From the NCBI RefSeq assembly GCF_016591975.1, contig NZ_AP024169.1:2953001-3017000 (forward strand): a stretch of 64,000 nt of DNA, read 5' to 3'. Of the stretch, positions 52,100 through 60,698 are shown piece after piece. The position numbers and the translations under genes were made by a program. The notes under the pieces are model-generated. The model ran no database searches. It was given only the letters and a program-made list of their open reading frames with translations, and was not told the DNA's origin. Position 1 is the stretch's first letter. The number at the start of each line of letters is the position of its first letter. This stretch comes from Anaeromicropila herbilytica (GTDB lineage: Bacteria > Bacillota > Clostridia > Lachnospirales > Lachnospiraceae).

Positions 52100-53549
52100 G
52101 GTTCTATAATAAATGTTGGGGTGTGTTAAAAACACACTTCCAACATTTTTGTTTTTATATTAAAATACATCTATATAAAGCCTCTTCACATGCCAACCGA
52201 CCAAAGCTAACATTTTAAAGGAGGTATTTTATATAGATGCAATCTAATTGTAACAAAAATCTTTTAAATTTAGAAGGTGTAAAATTAAAAAGTGTGCAAC
52301 ACACTTTAGATGGAATTATTATCAAGATTGAAACCAATCCCAAACCTCAAATTTGTCCTTGTTGTGGAGCTGGAACATCTAAAATACACGATTATCGTTG
52401 GCAGAAAATTAAAGACTTACCTTTTCAGTTGTCCAATGCTTATTTATTGTTAAGAAAACGAAGATATGTATGTTCTTGTGGTAAACGTTTTTACGAGAAA
52501 TATAGTTTTATAGCTAAATATCAGCAACGTACAACACGACTATCCTTCAAAATTGTTGAATTGCTTCGTTCAACCAACAGTATTAAATATGTTGCTTCCC
52601 AAACTAATGTCTCAATGAATACAGTAATACGTATTCTTGATACACTCTCGTATGATAAACCACATATTCCTCAATGCATTTCAATTGATGAATTTAAAGG
52701 GAATGCTGGTGATTCCAAATATCAATGTATTCTGGTGGATGCAAAGAAAAAATGTATTCTTGATATTTTACCGGATCGTACTCAGTCCCATCTTATTGAG
52801 TATTTTAAATCTTGCAGTCGTGATGAAAGATATCGTGTTAAATTTTTTATTTCTGATATGTGGCAACCTTATATAGATCTTGCCAAAACATTCTTTCCTA
52901 ATGCCACAATCATCGTAGATAAATATCACTACATTCGTCAGGTTTCCTGGGCAATTGAAAGTGTTCGTAAACGTTTACAAGCATCCATGACACCAACTCT
53001 TAGAAAGTACTATAAGCGAAGTAGAAAACTTATACTGACTCGATATTCTAAATTAAAAGATGACAACAAAAAAGCCTGTGATTTAATGCTACAATACAGT
53101 GATGATTTACGACTAGCTCACAGGTTAAAAGAATGGTTCTATGAAATATGTCAGAGTAATAGCTATACATATCAAAGAACTGAATTTTGGGAGTGGGTAA
53201 AAAGTGCTGAAAGCTCTGGATTACACGAATTTGAAGCATGTGCAAAAACATATAGACGCTGGTCTGAGTATATACTTAATGCCTTTAAGTATGGATATAC
53301 AAATGGACCTACGGAAGGATTCAATAATAAAATCAAAGTACTAAAAAGAAGTTCTTATGGTGTACGTAATTTCGAAAGATTTCGTACACGTATCATTCAC
53401 AGTTCTATGTAAAAAAATGGTCGGTTTTCAAGAGGCTTATTTGTCATGCAAAAAAACATCTATTATAGAACCTAGTCATAAAAATAGCTCTATTGTCAGT
53501 GTTAGTGCGGGTGCAACGCACCTCACACCCCAACACTTGACAAAGAGCC
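52100..53549 (+). mobile_element. ISL3-family insertion sequence, copy 2 (1450 bp)
   Basis: Same length, ends and orientation as copy 1; I found no base difference between the two on reading. The 8-bp target duplication is ATTATTAT (52092-52099 and 53550-53557), different from copy 1, so the two copies inserted independently. Left 26-base repeat 52100-52125, right repeat 53524-53549. The copies lie as direct repeats about 9 kb apart. Confidence 0.95.
52237..53412 (+). CDS. ISL3-family transposase (copy 2)
   Basis: A 391-residue transposase, identical in translation to the one in copy 1: N-terminal CPCC...CSCG zinc motif, helix-turn-helix and a DDE core ending near EGFNNKIKVLKRSSYG. AAAGGAGG lies before the ATG. 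An ISL3 terminator-like hairpin precedes it inside the element, so expression probably depends on a promoter within the left 130 bases. Confidence 0.95.
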   Translation: MQSNCNKNLLNLEGVKLKSVQHTLDGIIIKIETNPKPQICPCCGAGTSKIHDYRWQKIKDLPFQLSNAYLLLRKRRYVCSCGKRFYEKYSFIAKYQQRTTRLSFKIVELLRSTNSIKYVASQTNVSMNTVIRILDTLSYDKPHIPQCISIDEFKGNAGDSKYQCILVDAKKKCILDILPDRTQSHLIEYFKSCSRDERYRVKFFISDMWQPYIDLAKTFFPNATIIVDKYHYIRQVSWAIESVRKRLQASMTPTLRKYYKRSRKLILTRYSKLKDDNKKACDLMLQYSDDLRLAHRLKEWFYEICQSNSYTYQRTEFWEWVKSAESSGLHEFEACAKTYRRWSEYILNAFKYGYTNGPTEGFNNKIKVLKRSSYGVRNFERFRTRIIHSSM

Positions 53550-53676
53550 ATTATTATCTCTTAACTAATATATTTTGTGTTAAAAGATTTTTTATTGAAC
53601 TTGTGTATATTGAATAATTATTATTTTGATGTTTTCTTTGGAATGTATGGTATTGATTAAAGAACTTTATTCTTAT

Positions 53677-54618
53677 TTAATTGAAATATACAAGAGGTTC
53701 TATTGGAGGCTCAGTATATTCAATTTTCTTCACATATAATACAGGCCCCTCTTTATCATAGCCAGGATGATATTCACTACGAACTTCTGCAGTAAGTTTG
53801 ATCCAATCTTTTTGGTTTAATCGTTTTGCTTCTTTCCCCATACAAATAAATCCTACGAACTGCATATCATCTGCACAGCATGTAACTGCAAATCTTCCTG
53901 GCACAAAACAATCTTTCGGGAATTTCTCGCCCTTATATACCATTCCTTTAAACTGCACAATTCTTCTATTATACTTTGTCGGATTATCTAATGCATCCAT
54001 ATACCATAAGCCATAGTCGTCATCCTCAATCTTAATCACACTAGCATTCATATCAAATGGCATATCATCTTCTTCTAGATCATCAAGATTACCATCTTCG
54101 GATTCATACATGATCTGAGCTTTACGGTTTACCACTTTAATGCTTCTACGTAATGCGTTCTTTTTGGTATTCGCATTACATCGATTAAAAATAATTAAAT
54201 CGGAGTTTGAAAGTTGTTCCACTAACATAGAACGCATATTACTCATATGAACCTCAAAAGTAGATGCGTCTACTGTTGTAATAATCTGAACTAACGCCCA
54301 TTCTTTTGGTAAGGCAGCATTAAAAAGAGTTTCTAACTTCCATACACCGTTATACTCTATCATAACACGATCTGGTTTATATTTTTTATGACAATCGTTT
54401 AAAAATTCTTCTGTTAATTCTTCTGGTTCTTCCACTTCTACTTTCGTAACGCGATTATCACTTAAGAAATCCTCTTCATATTCTTCGATTCCTTCTTCGA
54501 ATACAATTAGTAATGTTTTTTCAGAACCATTGAATTCAGGATCGCTAAGAGTTTCTTTTACAAAAGCAGTTTTCCCGCTTTCTAAAAAACCGGTTACTAA
54601 ATATACTGGTATTTCCAT
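53677..54618 (-). CDS. CobW-type P-loop GTPase fused to a TIGR03943-like C-terminal domain
   Basis: A 313-residue protein. The N-terminal part (about 1-190) follows the COG0523/CobW plan: LVTGFLESGKTAFVKE is the P-loop and RVMIEYNGVW replaces the usual IExSG. The CxCC metal motif is absent and the NKxD motif is degenerate (FNRCNANTK), so GTPase and metal transfer are doubtful. The C-terminal part (about 215-313; YNRRIVQFKGMVYKGE, FVPGRFAVTCCADDMQFVG, DWIKLTAEV) resembles the C-terminal domain of YcgQ/TIGR03943 proteins. It is downstream of an intact COG0523 gene with 173 bases between. Confidence 0.72.
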   Translation of the reverse strand: MEIPVYLVTGFLESGKTAFVKETLSDPEFNGSEKTLLIVFEEGIEEYEEDFLSDNRVTKVEVEEPEELTEEFLNDCHKKYKPDRVMIEYNGVWKLETLFNAALPKEWALVQIITTVDASTFEVHMSNMRSMLVEQLSNSDLIIFNRCNANTKKNALRRSIKVVNRKAQIMYESEDGNLDDLEEDDMPFDMNASVIKIEDDDYGLWYMDALDNPTKYNRRIVQFKGMVYKGEKFPKDCFVPGRFAVTCCADDMQFVGFICMGKEAKRLNQKDWIKLTAEVRSEYHPGYDKEGPVLYVKKIEYTEPPIEPLVYFN

Positions 54619-54624
54619 ATCTTA

Positions 54625-54735
54625 AACCCCTCGCATATCGTAGGCTGACCTTACGATATTGCCACAAATAAAGAAGAGTGATAGAACCCACATGTGGCAT
54701 CCTTTCATATTTAATTTTCTTTCACTCTTATATCC
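54625..54735 (-). promoter_or_regulatory. Predicted pseudoknot leader element, copy 3 (before CobW fusion)
   Basis: On the minus strand AAGAGTGA and TCACTCTT form a perfect 8-bp stem enclosing ATGAAAGGATGCCACA. TTTATTTGTGGCAATATC follows and can pair with TGCCACA. Then ATATCGTAAGG TCAG CCTACGATAT makes a second perfect-looking hairpin (one mismatch) that ends just before GAGGGG, the ribosome site. This is the clearest copy. Confidence 0.6.
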
Positions 54736-54791
54736 ATGCCTTTCAATCTATAATGGCAAATTTACAATCCAACACCTATATATCATTTCGA

Positions 54792-55964
54792 TTAAGCAAC
54801 CGAGAATAATACCGCAAGTTTATCTTGATCTAAGTCAGTTCCGATTACACATAAGCGTCCTGTATATTCTGGGGCACCTTTACGTAATTCATATTCGCCT
54901 GGTACTAAATCAAAATAAATCCATTCACCATTCACATTAGGTAACATACCTTTTGCTCGAAGGATTGTTCCGTATTCTTTAGTGTCAGCTAATTTTTCAA
55001 GAGCTTCCTTCACTTCTTGTTCTGTATATTTATGTGGTGTTTCTACACCCCAACTTGTAAATACATCATCTGCATGGTGGTGATGATGATGTCCTTCGTC
55101 ATGATCATGATCGTGATGGCAATGTCCTTCTTCGTCATGATCATGGTCGTGATGGCAATGTTCTTCGTCATGGTCATGATCGTGATGGCAATGTCCTTCT
55201 TCATGGTCATGATCGTGATGACAGTGTTCTTCGTCATGGTCATGATCGTGATGACAGTGTTCTTCGTCATGGTCATGATCGTGATGATTATGCTCTTCTT
55301 CATGATCATGATGATGTCCACAAGTAGGACATACATCTTCCTCTTTAAGCATTTGACTAACAAGCGAATGTTCTTGTTCCATTGCTCCTAAGATCTGCAT
55401 ACCATTTATCTCTTCCCATGGAGTTGTTATTATTGTTGCTTCACTATTATATTCCTTTAGAAGCTTTACTGAATCTTCTAAACGTTCTGGTGATATTTTA
55501 CCTGTACGGCTTAAAATAATTGTCTTTGCATATTCTACTTGATTATTATAAAATTCACCAAAATTCTTCATATACATTTTGCATTTTGTCGCATCAGCAA
55601 CTGTAACTAAACTGTTTAATTTAACTTCCAATTCCGTATCAATGCCTTGTACTGCACGAATAACATCTGAGAGTTTACCAACTCCCGATGGCTCTATAAT
55701 TACTCGATCAGGATTATATTTTGTTAATACTTCTTTAAGAGCTGTACCAAAATCACCAACTAAAGAACAACAAATACATCCTGAATTCATTTCTGTTATT
55801 TCAACACCAGCGTCTTTTAAGAAACCGCCATCAATTCCAATTTCACCAAATTCATTTTCAATTAGTACAACTTTTTCACCTTGAAAAGCTTCTTGTAATA
55901 ACTTTTTTATTAAAGTTGTTTTTCCTGCGCCAAGAAATCCAGAAAAAATGTCTATTTTCGTCAT
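54792..55964 (-). CDS. COG0523 metal-handling GTPase with a long His-rich tract
   Basis: A 390-residue protein. P-loop SGFLGAGKTTLIKKLL (about 8-23), ENEFGEIGIDGG, the metal motif GCICC (about 62-66) and IIEPSGVGKLSDV (about 89-101) are intact, so this is a functional-type COG0523 GTPase. Residues about 212-298 contain a CPTCGHHHDH start and then tandem HCHHDHDHDEE-type units, ending in six His. A CobW C-terminal domain follows. Family members insert or traffic zinc, cobalt or nickel; the tract should hold many metal ions. With CooS and a [NiFe] hydrogenase in the window and no HypB, nickel is a possible cargo; zinc is the main alternative. Start ATG 55964 has AGAGAGGT in front. Confidence 0.87.
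   Translation of the reverse strand: MTKIDIFSGFLGAGKTTLIKKLLQEAFQGEKVVLIENEFGEIGIDGGFLKDAGVEITEMNSGCICCSLVGDFGTALKEVLTKYNPDRVIIEPSGVGKLSDVIRAVQGIDTELEVKLNSLVTVADATKCKMYMKNFGEFYNNQVEYAKTIILSRTGKISPERLEDSVKLLKEYNSEATIITTPWEEINGMQILGAMEQEHSLVSQMLKEEDVCPTCGHHHDHEEEHNHHDHDHDEEHCHHDHDHDEEHCHHDHDHEEGHCHHDHDHDEEHCHHDHDHDEEGHCHHDHDHDEGHHHHHHADDVFTSWGVETPHKYTEQEVKEALEKLADTKEYGTILRAKGMLPNVNGEWIYFDLVPGEYELRKGAPEYTGRLCVIGTDLDQDKLAVLFSVA
55074..55316 (-). repeat. 33-bp coding tandem repeats (His/Asp/Glu/Cys tract)
   Basis: About six units of 33 bases encode an 11-residue motif HCHHDHDHDEE with small variations, inside the COG0523 gene. The DNA repeats are close to exact (GTGATGGCAATG... pattern on the plus strand), so copy number may vary by slippage or recombination without breaking the frame. 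Confidence 0.88.
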
Positions 55965-56186
55965 GTTAATTACCTCTCTTTTCTTTTGACTTTCATTTAG
56001 ATGTAAGACTCTATTCATTTTAGGTAAAGCTATATATCAATTTTTATATTGACATTATTGCATTTATCCTTATAAAGTTACCCATAAATGGGCATGTTAG
56101 ACAGAATTCTTACAAATTTCATAATAAATATTATACGTCTACTCAATTGAATAATCAATATCTGAAAGCGAAATGAGAAAATAAGG

Positions 56187-57149
56187 TCAATAATTGCTAG
56201 AAAAGTTAATGTTTCTCTCTTTCAGAATAGAAAGCATTATTTGTAGTATCTTATTATCATCGTTATTATAATCTAACTTATTTATTTCAATGACTTCCTT
56301 TTCTCTTCGAAACCAAGTAAGCTGACGTTTTGCAAAATGTCTCGTATCTCTTTTTAGAATATAGACAGCTTCCTCTAATGTGCATTCGCCATCAAGGTAC
56401 GCAATGATTTCTTTATATCCTAATCCTTGCATACTAACTAGGTCTTTACTATATCCTTTTTCTTGATATAGATACTTCACTTCTTCCAATAATCCTTGTT
56501 CCATCATTAGATCAACTCTTTTATCTATTCTTTGATACAATGTGTCTCTCTCGTTGGTCAAAACAAAATACGCAAAATTATAAGGTGATGTTTTCTCTTT
56601 TTGTTCTTCGTTATGTTCTGATATCGGTCTTTTGGTCTCTTTATAATATTCAAGAGCACGGATTACTCTTTTAACATTATTTGGATGAATTGAAACAGCT
56701 GACTTCTCATCTACTTCACGAAGCATTTCATGAAGATATTCATTTCCTTTTACCTGAGCTAAATCCTCAAGTTCCTTACGGTACTTTGTATCCGCTTCCA
56801 TTTCAGAAAAATCGACATCATTTAAGACAGCTTGAATATAAAAGCCTGTTCCTCCAACTAGAATTGGTATTTTACCTTTAGCGTATATTTCCTTCATATA
56901 TAGATTGGAATATTCTTTGAATTTAACAACATTAAAATCTTCCTCTGGTTCAAATTCATCCACTAAATAATGTTTTACTCCATCCATTTCCTCTTTTGCT
57001 ATCTTTGCAGTACCGATATCCATATATTTATAAACTTGCATCGAATCTGCTGAAATAATCTCCCCATTCACTGCCTTAGCTAGTTTTATGGATAGATCTG
57101 TTTTTCCTACTGCTGTTGGTCCCGTTAATATAATCAATGGTTTCTTCAT
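56187..57149 (-). CDS. miaA: tRNA dimethylallyltransferase
   Basis: Adds a dimethylallyl group to A37 of tRNAs that read codons starting with U. The P-loop is ILTGPTAVGKTDLSIKLA. SADSMQVYKYMDIGTAKI, HYLVDEFEPEEDFNVVKF, GGTGFYIQAVL and SMQGLGYKEIIAYLDGE are all family-typical, and 320 residues is normal. It lies downstream of mutL with a 110-base gap that carries a pseudoknot-like leader, so expression may be uncoupled from mutL. Confidence 0.95.
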   Translation of the reverse strand: MKKPLIILTGPTAVGKTDLSIKLAKAVNGEIISADSMQVYKYMDIGTAKIAKEEMDGVKHYLVDEFEPEEDFNVVKFKEYSNLYMKEIYAKGKIPILVGGTGFYIQAVLNDVDFSEMEADTKYRKELEDLAQVKGNEYLHEMLREVDEKSAVSIHPNNVKRVIRALEYYKETKRPISEHNEEQKEKTSPYNFAYFVLTNERDTLYQRIDKRVDLMMEQGLLEEVKYLYQEKGYSKDLVSMQGLGYKEIIAYLDGECTLEEAVYILKRDTRHFAKRQLTWFRREKEVIEINKLDYNNDDNKILQIMLSILKERNINFSSNY

Positions 57150-57154
57150 CTAAA

Positions 57155-57245
57155 TACCCATTACATAACACATAACTTACGAAATATGTTATTACCACAA
57201 TAATATGTTAAAAAACTTATGTGGCATTTCCTTTCTAAATCTTAA
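57155..57245 (-). promoter_or_regulatory. Predicted pseudoknot leader element, copy 4 (before miaA)
   Basis: On the minus strand TTAGAAAGGAAATGCCACATAAG carries the conserved loop. TTATTGTGGTAATAACATATT follows and can pair through GCCACA/TGTGG(T). A second hairpin (AATAACATA...TATGTGTTA) precedes the miaA start. The outer stem is weaker than in copies 1 and 3. Confidence 0.5.
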
Positions 57246-57259
57246 TTTATAATAATTGA

Positions 57260-59509
57260 TTACACTATTCTCTTAAATTTCTTTTCAATTTCATATTTAC
57301 TCATAGATATAATCACAGGTCTACCATGTGGGCAGTTATATGGATTATCAAGTTCTAATAATTGATCAATTAGGGCATATGCTTCTTCATATGACATTCT
57401 AGTGTTTCCCTTTACTGCTGCCTTACATGACATGGATGCAACCTTTTCAAGAATCATATCTGAAGTCCCAACAGGAACTTCTTCAACAAGATTCGCGATT
57501 AATTCTAACAAAAAGTCTTCACTTGCAATTCCAAAAAGATTACTTGGCAGTGATCGTACCGAATATTCCTTCCCACCAAAATGCTCGATTTCAAATCCTA
57601 ATCTAGATAGAACATTATTATGTGTCTTTAATGCTTCTTCTTCTCTCATATTTAAAGTAATAATAATTGGCGGATTTAATATCTGTGAAAGATATTCTTT
57701 CTCTTTTGCAGCTTTCAGTGTTTTCTCATACAACACCTTTTCATGCGCTGCATGTTGGTCAATTAAAAACATCTTATCTGAATACTCAACAATCCAATAT
57801 GTTCCAAATACTTCTCCAACAATTCGATGACTTTTCTTAGCAGCTTTTGATAGCAATTTATCTTCAAATAAATTAATTTGCTCGCCAGATACTATATCTT
57901 CGCTTTCATTTACTTGATTTATCAATTGTTCTTGTGGTTGAATTTGATTATGAACTATATTTTGATTGTTATTTATTTCTTGGTTGCGTTCTTCACTCTG
58001 TTCTATATTTCTTTCTTTATTTAGTTCTTTATTGAATTCTTGGTTTTGTTCTTTGTTTACTTCTTGGTTTTGTTCCTTGTTTTCTTCTTGGTTTTGTTCT
58101 TCACTTTGTTGCCTATCTAGCTCTTTGATATGTGACTTGTTTAACTCTACTTCATCAGATTTATGATAATTAGATTCTTCACGTACAAGCTCTGGGTTCG
58201 CTACAACCTTTTCAAATCTACCGATCTCTGTCTCATCAATTATCTTTTTTTTCTCAAAGTCCGATATAGGATTCGTTTTGACTTCTAACTCTCTCGCTAG
58301 TTCCTTAGAACTCATAGCATTCTTTAGATTAACTGTACCATTAGGACCTTCTTTTCTATAATTATTTATATTATTTGAATGCTCATGGTTATGGTAATCT
58401 TTTTGAGTGGAACCTTGACTCATGATTTCCTTTCGTCGATTTTCTTCAAAAGGTTCTGGTGCAGTTAATATTTTTTTCTCTTCCACTTTTTCTTCTATCA
58501 GAGAAACATCGGGTATTAATTCTTTCCCAGCTAATATTTGAGATAATATCGAATAAGTAAAATGATACATCTCATTTCCATTTTTAAAACGCAATTCCAT
58601 CTTGGTTGGATGTACATTTACATCAATCAAATCACTATCAATTCTAAAATGAAGCGCTGCAAATGGATAACGATGTAACATAATAAATGGCTTAAAAGCA
58701 TCTTCAATTGCTCTGCTAATAATACTACTTTTTACATAACGTCCATTAATAAAGTAATTTTCATAATCACGATTCCCTCTGGTTACGATTGGTTTTGCAA
58801 TGTATCCTGTAATCTCATATTCTTCTGTCCTACCATTCACTTCAAGAAGATGCGCTGAGATATCCCTACCATACACATTATAAACAATATCTTTTAACTT
58901 ACCATTTCCTGAAGTATGAAGTTTTATTTTATTATTATTGATAAATTTAAAGGATATATCAGGATGAGAAACAGATAATCTTGTAATCAAGTCTCCAATC
59001 ATACTAGCTTCGGTATTCGGTGATTTCAAGAACTTCCTTCTTGCAGGAGTATTATAGAACAAATTACGGATAAGAAAAGTCGTTCCATTTGGACAACCAA
59101 TCTCTTCGTAAGATTTCTCTTCTCCTCCCTCTATAATATAACGTATACCAGTTAACTCATTACTCGTTTTAGTCACTAATTCTACTTGTGATACTGCAGC
59201 AATACTTGCTAATGCTTCTCCTCGAAATCCTAGACTACTAACACTTAGTAGATCCTCAACTGTTTTAATTTTACTTGTTGCATGTCTTAAAAATGCAGTT
59301 TTAATATCTTCCTTTAAGATGCCATTACCATTATCGGTAATACGTATAAAGCTAATTCCACCTTCTTTAATCTCAGTTGTAATTGCATTCGCACCTGCAT
59401 CGATTGCATTCTCTATTAATTCTTTCACTACTGCTGCCGGTCTCTCAATTACTTCTCCTGCAGCAATTTTATTTATCGTATTTTGATCCAAAAGTTTTAT
59501 ATGTGACAT
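57260..59509 (-). CDS. mutL: DNA mismatch repair endonuclease MutL
   Basis: A 749-residue protein. The N-terminal GHKL ATPase has AGEVIERPAAVVKELIENAI, DNGNGI and GFRGEALASI. The C-terminal endonuclease motif is FLIDQHAAHEKVLYE (DQHAxxExxxxE), with CPHGRPVI near the end, as in nicking MutL of Gram-positives. The linker (about 455-525) has short Asn/Gln/Glu repeats such as NKEQNQEVNKEQNQE, which account for the excess length. EQINLFED just before the C-terminal domain fits a beta-clamp motif (QINLF). It is transcribed from mutS toward miaA, though 2.6 kb of other genes lie between mutS and mutL. Confidence 0.95.
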   Translation of the reverse strand: MSHIKLLDQNTINKIAAGEVIERPAAVVKELIENAIDAGANAITTEIKEGGISFIRITDNGNGILKEDIKTAFLRHATSKIKTVEDLLSVSSLGFRGEALASIAAVSQVELVTKTSNELTGIRYIIEGGEEKSYEEIGCPNGTTFLIRNLFYNTPARRKFLKSPNTEASMIGDLITRLSVSHPDISFKFINNNKIKLHTSGNGKLKDIVYNVYGRDISAHLLEVNGRTEEYEITGYIAKPIVTRGNRDYENYFINGRYVKSSIISRAIEDAFKPFIMLHRYPFAALHFRIDSDLIDVNVHPTKMELRFKNGNEMYHFTYSILSQILAGKELIPDVSLIEEKVEEKKILTAPEPFEENRRKEIMSQGSTQKDYHNHEHSNNINNYRKEGPNGTVNLKNAMSSKELARELEVKTNPISDFEKKKIIDETEIGRFEKVVANPELVREESNYHKSDEVELNKSHIKELDRQQSEEQNQEENKEQNQEVNKEQNQEFNKELNKERNIEQSEERNQEINNNQNIVHNQIQPQEQLINQVNESEDIVSGEQINLFEDKLLSKAAKKSHRIVGEVFGTYWIVEYSDKMFLIDQHAAHEKVLYEKTLKAAKEKEYLSQILNPPIIITLNMREEEALKTHNNVLSRLGFEIEHFGGKEYSVRSLPSNLFGIASEDFLLELIANLVEEVPVGTSDMILEKVASMSCKAAVKGNTRMSYEEAYALIDQLLELDNPYNCPHGRPVIISMSKYEIEKKFKRIV

Positions 59510-59642
59510 AAAAACCCCACTTTCTAAGTCGATCTTTGTGTATTGAATTATAGCAGATTCTTGATATCCTTGTCAAAAAATAATATCACTATTTGTCATT
59601 ATATTACTATTCTGGCACCATTACATTTTCTTGTTTTGGTTG

Positions 59643-59670
59643 TTGTAATAGGTGCAATTTGAAGTATAAT
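59643..59670 (+). promoter_or_regulatory. Candidate promoter of pdxST
   Basis: TTGTAA (59643-59648) and TATAAT (59665-59670) are separated by 16 bases and lie about 110 bases before pdxS. This is a visual match to a sigma-A-type promoter in the mutL-pdxS divergent region. Confidence 0.4.
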
Positions 59671-59779
59671 AATCAACATAACAAGAATCTCATATGATGA
59701 TTGAACCCGGGTAAAATGAATAAGAGCTTGAAAAAGGCTCATATATTAAACTAAGGTAATAGAAAGGAATCAGAAGACA

Positions 59780-60655
59780 ATGAAAGAAAATAGATATGAA
59801 CTTAATAAAGAACTAGCACAGATGTTAAAAGGAGGAGTAATCATGGATGTTACTACTCCAGAACAAGCAAAGATTGCAGAAGCTGCTGGAGCTTGTGCAG
59901 TAATGGCCTTAGAAAGAATTCCTGCAGATATTCGTGCAGCGAAAGGAGTTGCTAGAATGAGCGACCCTAAGATGATAAAAGGTATTCAAAAAGCTGTATC
60001 CATTCCTGTAATGGCTAAGTGTAGAATAGGACATTTTACAGAAGCACAAATTCTAGAAGCTATCGAAATCGATTATATTGATGAGAGTGAAGTTCTCTCT
60101 CCAGCAGATGATGTATATCATATTGATAAACGCAAGTTTCAAGTTCCATTTGTATGTGGTGCCAAAGATCTTGGAGAGGCTTTAAGAAGAATCAACGAAG
60201 GAGCTTCCATGATTCGTACTAAAGGAGAACCTGGAACTGGTGACATCATTCAAGCAGTTCGTCATATGAGAATGATGAATCGTGAAATAGCTAAATTATC
60301 TTCAATGCGTGAAGATGAATTATATCAAGCAGCCAAAGAATTAGAAGTTCCTTACGAATTAGTCTCATATGTTCATATACAGGGTAAACTTCCAGTAGTT
60401 AACTTTGCTGCTGGTGGTGTTGCTACACCTGCAGATGCTGCTTTAATGATGCAACTTGGAGCAGAAGGGGTCTTTGTAGGCTCTGGAATCTTTAAATCAG
60501 GTGATCCAGCCAAAAGAGCTGCAGCTATTGTTAAAGCTGTTACGAATTTTAATGATGCCAAATTAATTGCTGAATTATCAGAAGATCTTGGCGAAGCCAT
60601 GGTAGGAATTAATGAAAAAGAAATTGAATTATTGATGGCCGAAAGAGGGAAATAA
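59780..60655 (+). CDS. pdxS: Pyridoxal 5'-phosphate synthase lyase subunit PdxS
   Basis: Makes PLP from ribose 5-phosphate, glyceraldehyde 3-phosphate and ammonia delivered by PdxT. The (beta/alpha)8 barrel protein of 291 residues has GGVIMDVTTPEQAKIAEAAG, the Schiff-base lysine region VMAKCRIGHF, CGAKDLGEALRRI, IRTKGEPGTG and NFAAGGVATPADAALMMQLG. AAAGGAATC precedes the ATG. It is followed after 43 bases by pdxT. Confidence 0.97.
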   Translation: MKENRYELNKELAQMLKGGVIMDVTTPEQAKIAEAAGACAVMALERIPADIRAAKGVARMSDPKMIKGIQKAVSIPVMAKCRIGHFTEAQILEAIEIDYIDESEVLSPADDVYHIDKRKFQVPFVCGAKDLGEALRRINEGASMIRTKGEPGTGDIIQAVRHMRMMNREIAKLSSMREDELYQAAKELEVPYELVSYVHIQGKLPVVNFAAGGVATPADAALMMQLGAEGVFVGSGIFKSGDPAKRAAAIVKAVTNFNDAKLIAELSEDLGEAMVGINEKEIELLMAERGK

Positions 60656-60698
60656 AGCGTCTAGTCATTACTACAGACAGAAAGGTATGGATTTCATT

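Noticed and set aside
52637..52876. Internal frames within the transposases (also 42135-42374)
   Set aside because: They are alternative-frame shadows of the intact transposase genes without ribosome sites.
41598..53549. A composite transposon bounded by the two ISL3 copies
   Set aside because: Each copy has its own different 8-bp duplication directly on both sides, so they inserted separately.
55074..55316. Regular 33-bp repeats as a CRISPR array
   Set aside because: The units are contiguous, have no unique spacers, and encode a His-rich peptide in frame.
55017..55391. Long Met/Val-rich open frame opposite the His-rich tract
   Set aside because: It is the mirror of the 33-bp coding repeats in the COG0523 gene and has no ribosome site of its own.
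54792..55964. The His-rich GTPase as the missing HypB
   Set aside because: GCICC, ENEFG and IEPSG motifs place it in COG0523 rather than HypB; a nickel role is kept only as an inference.
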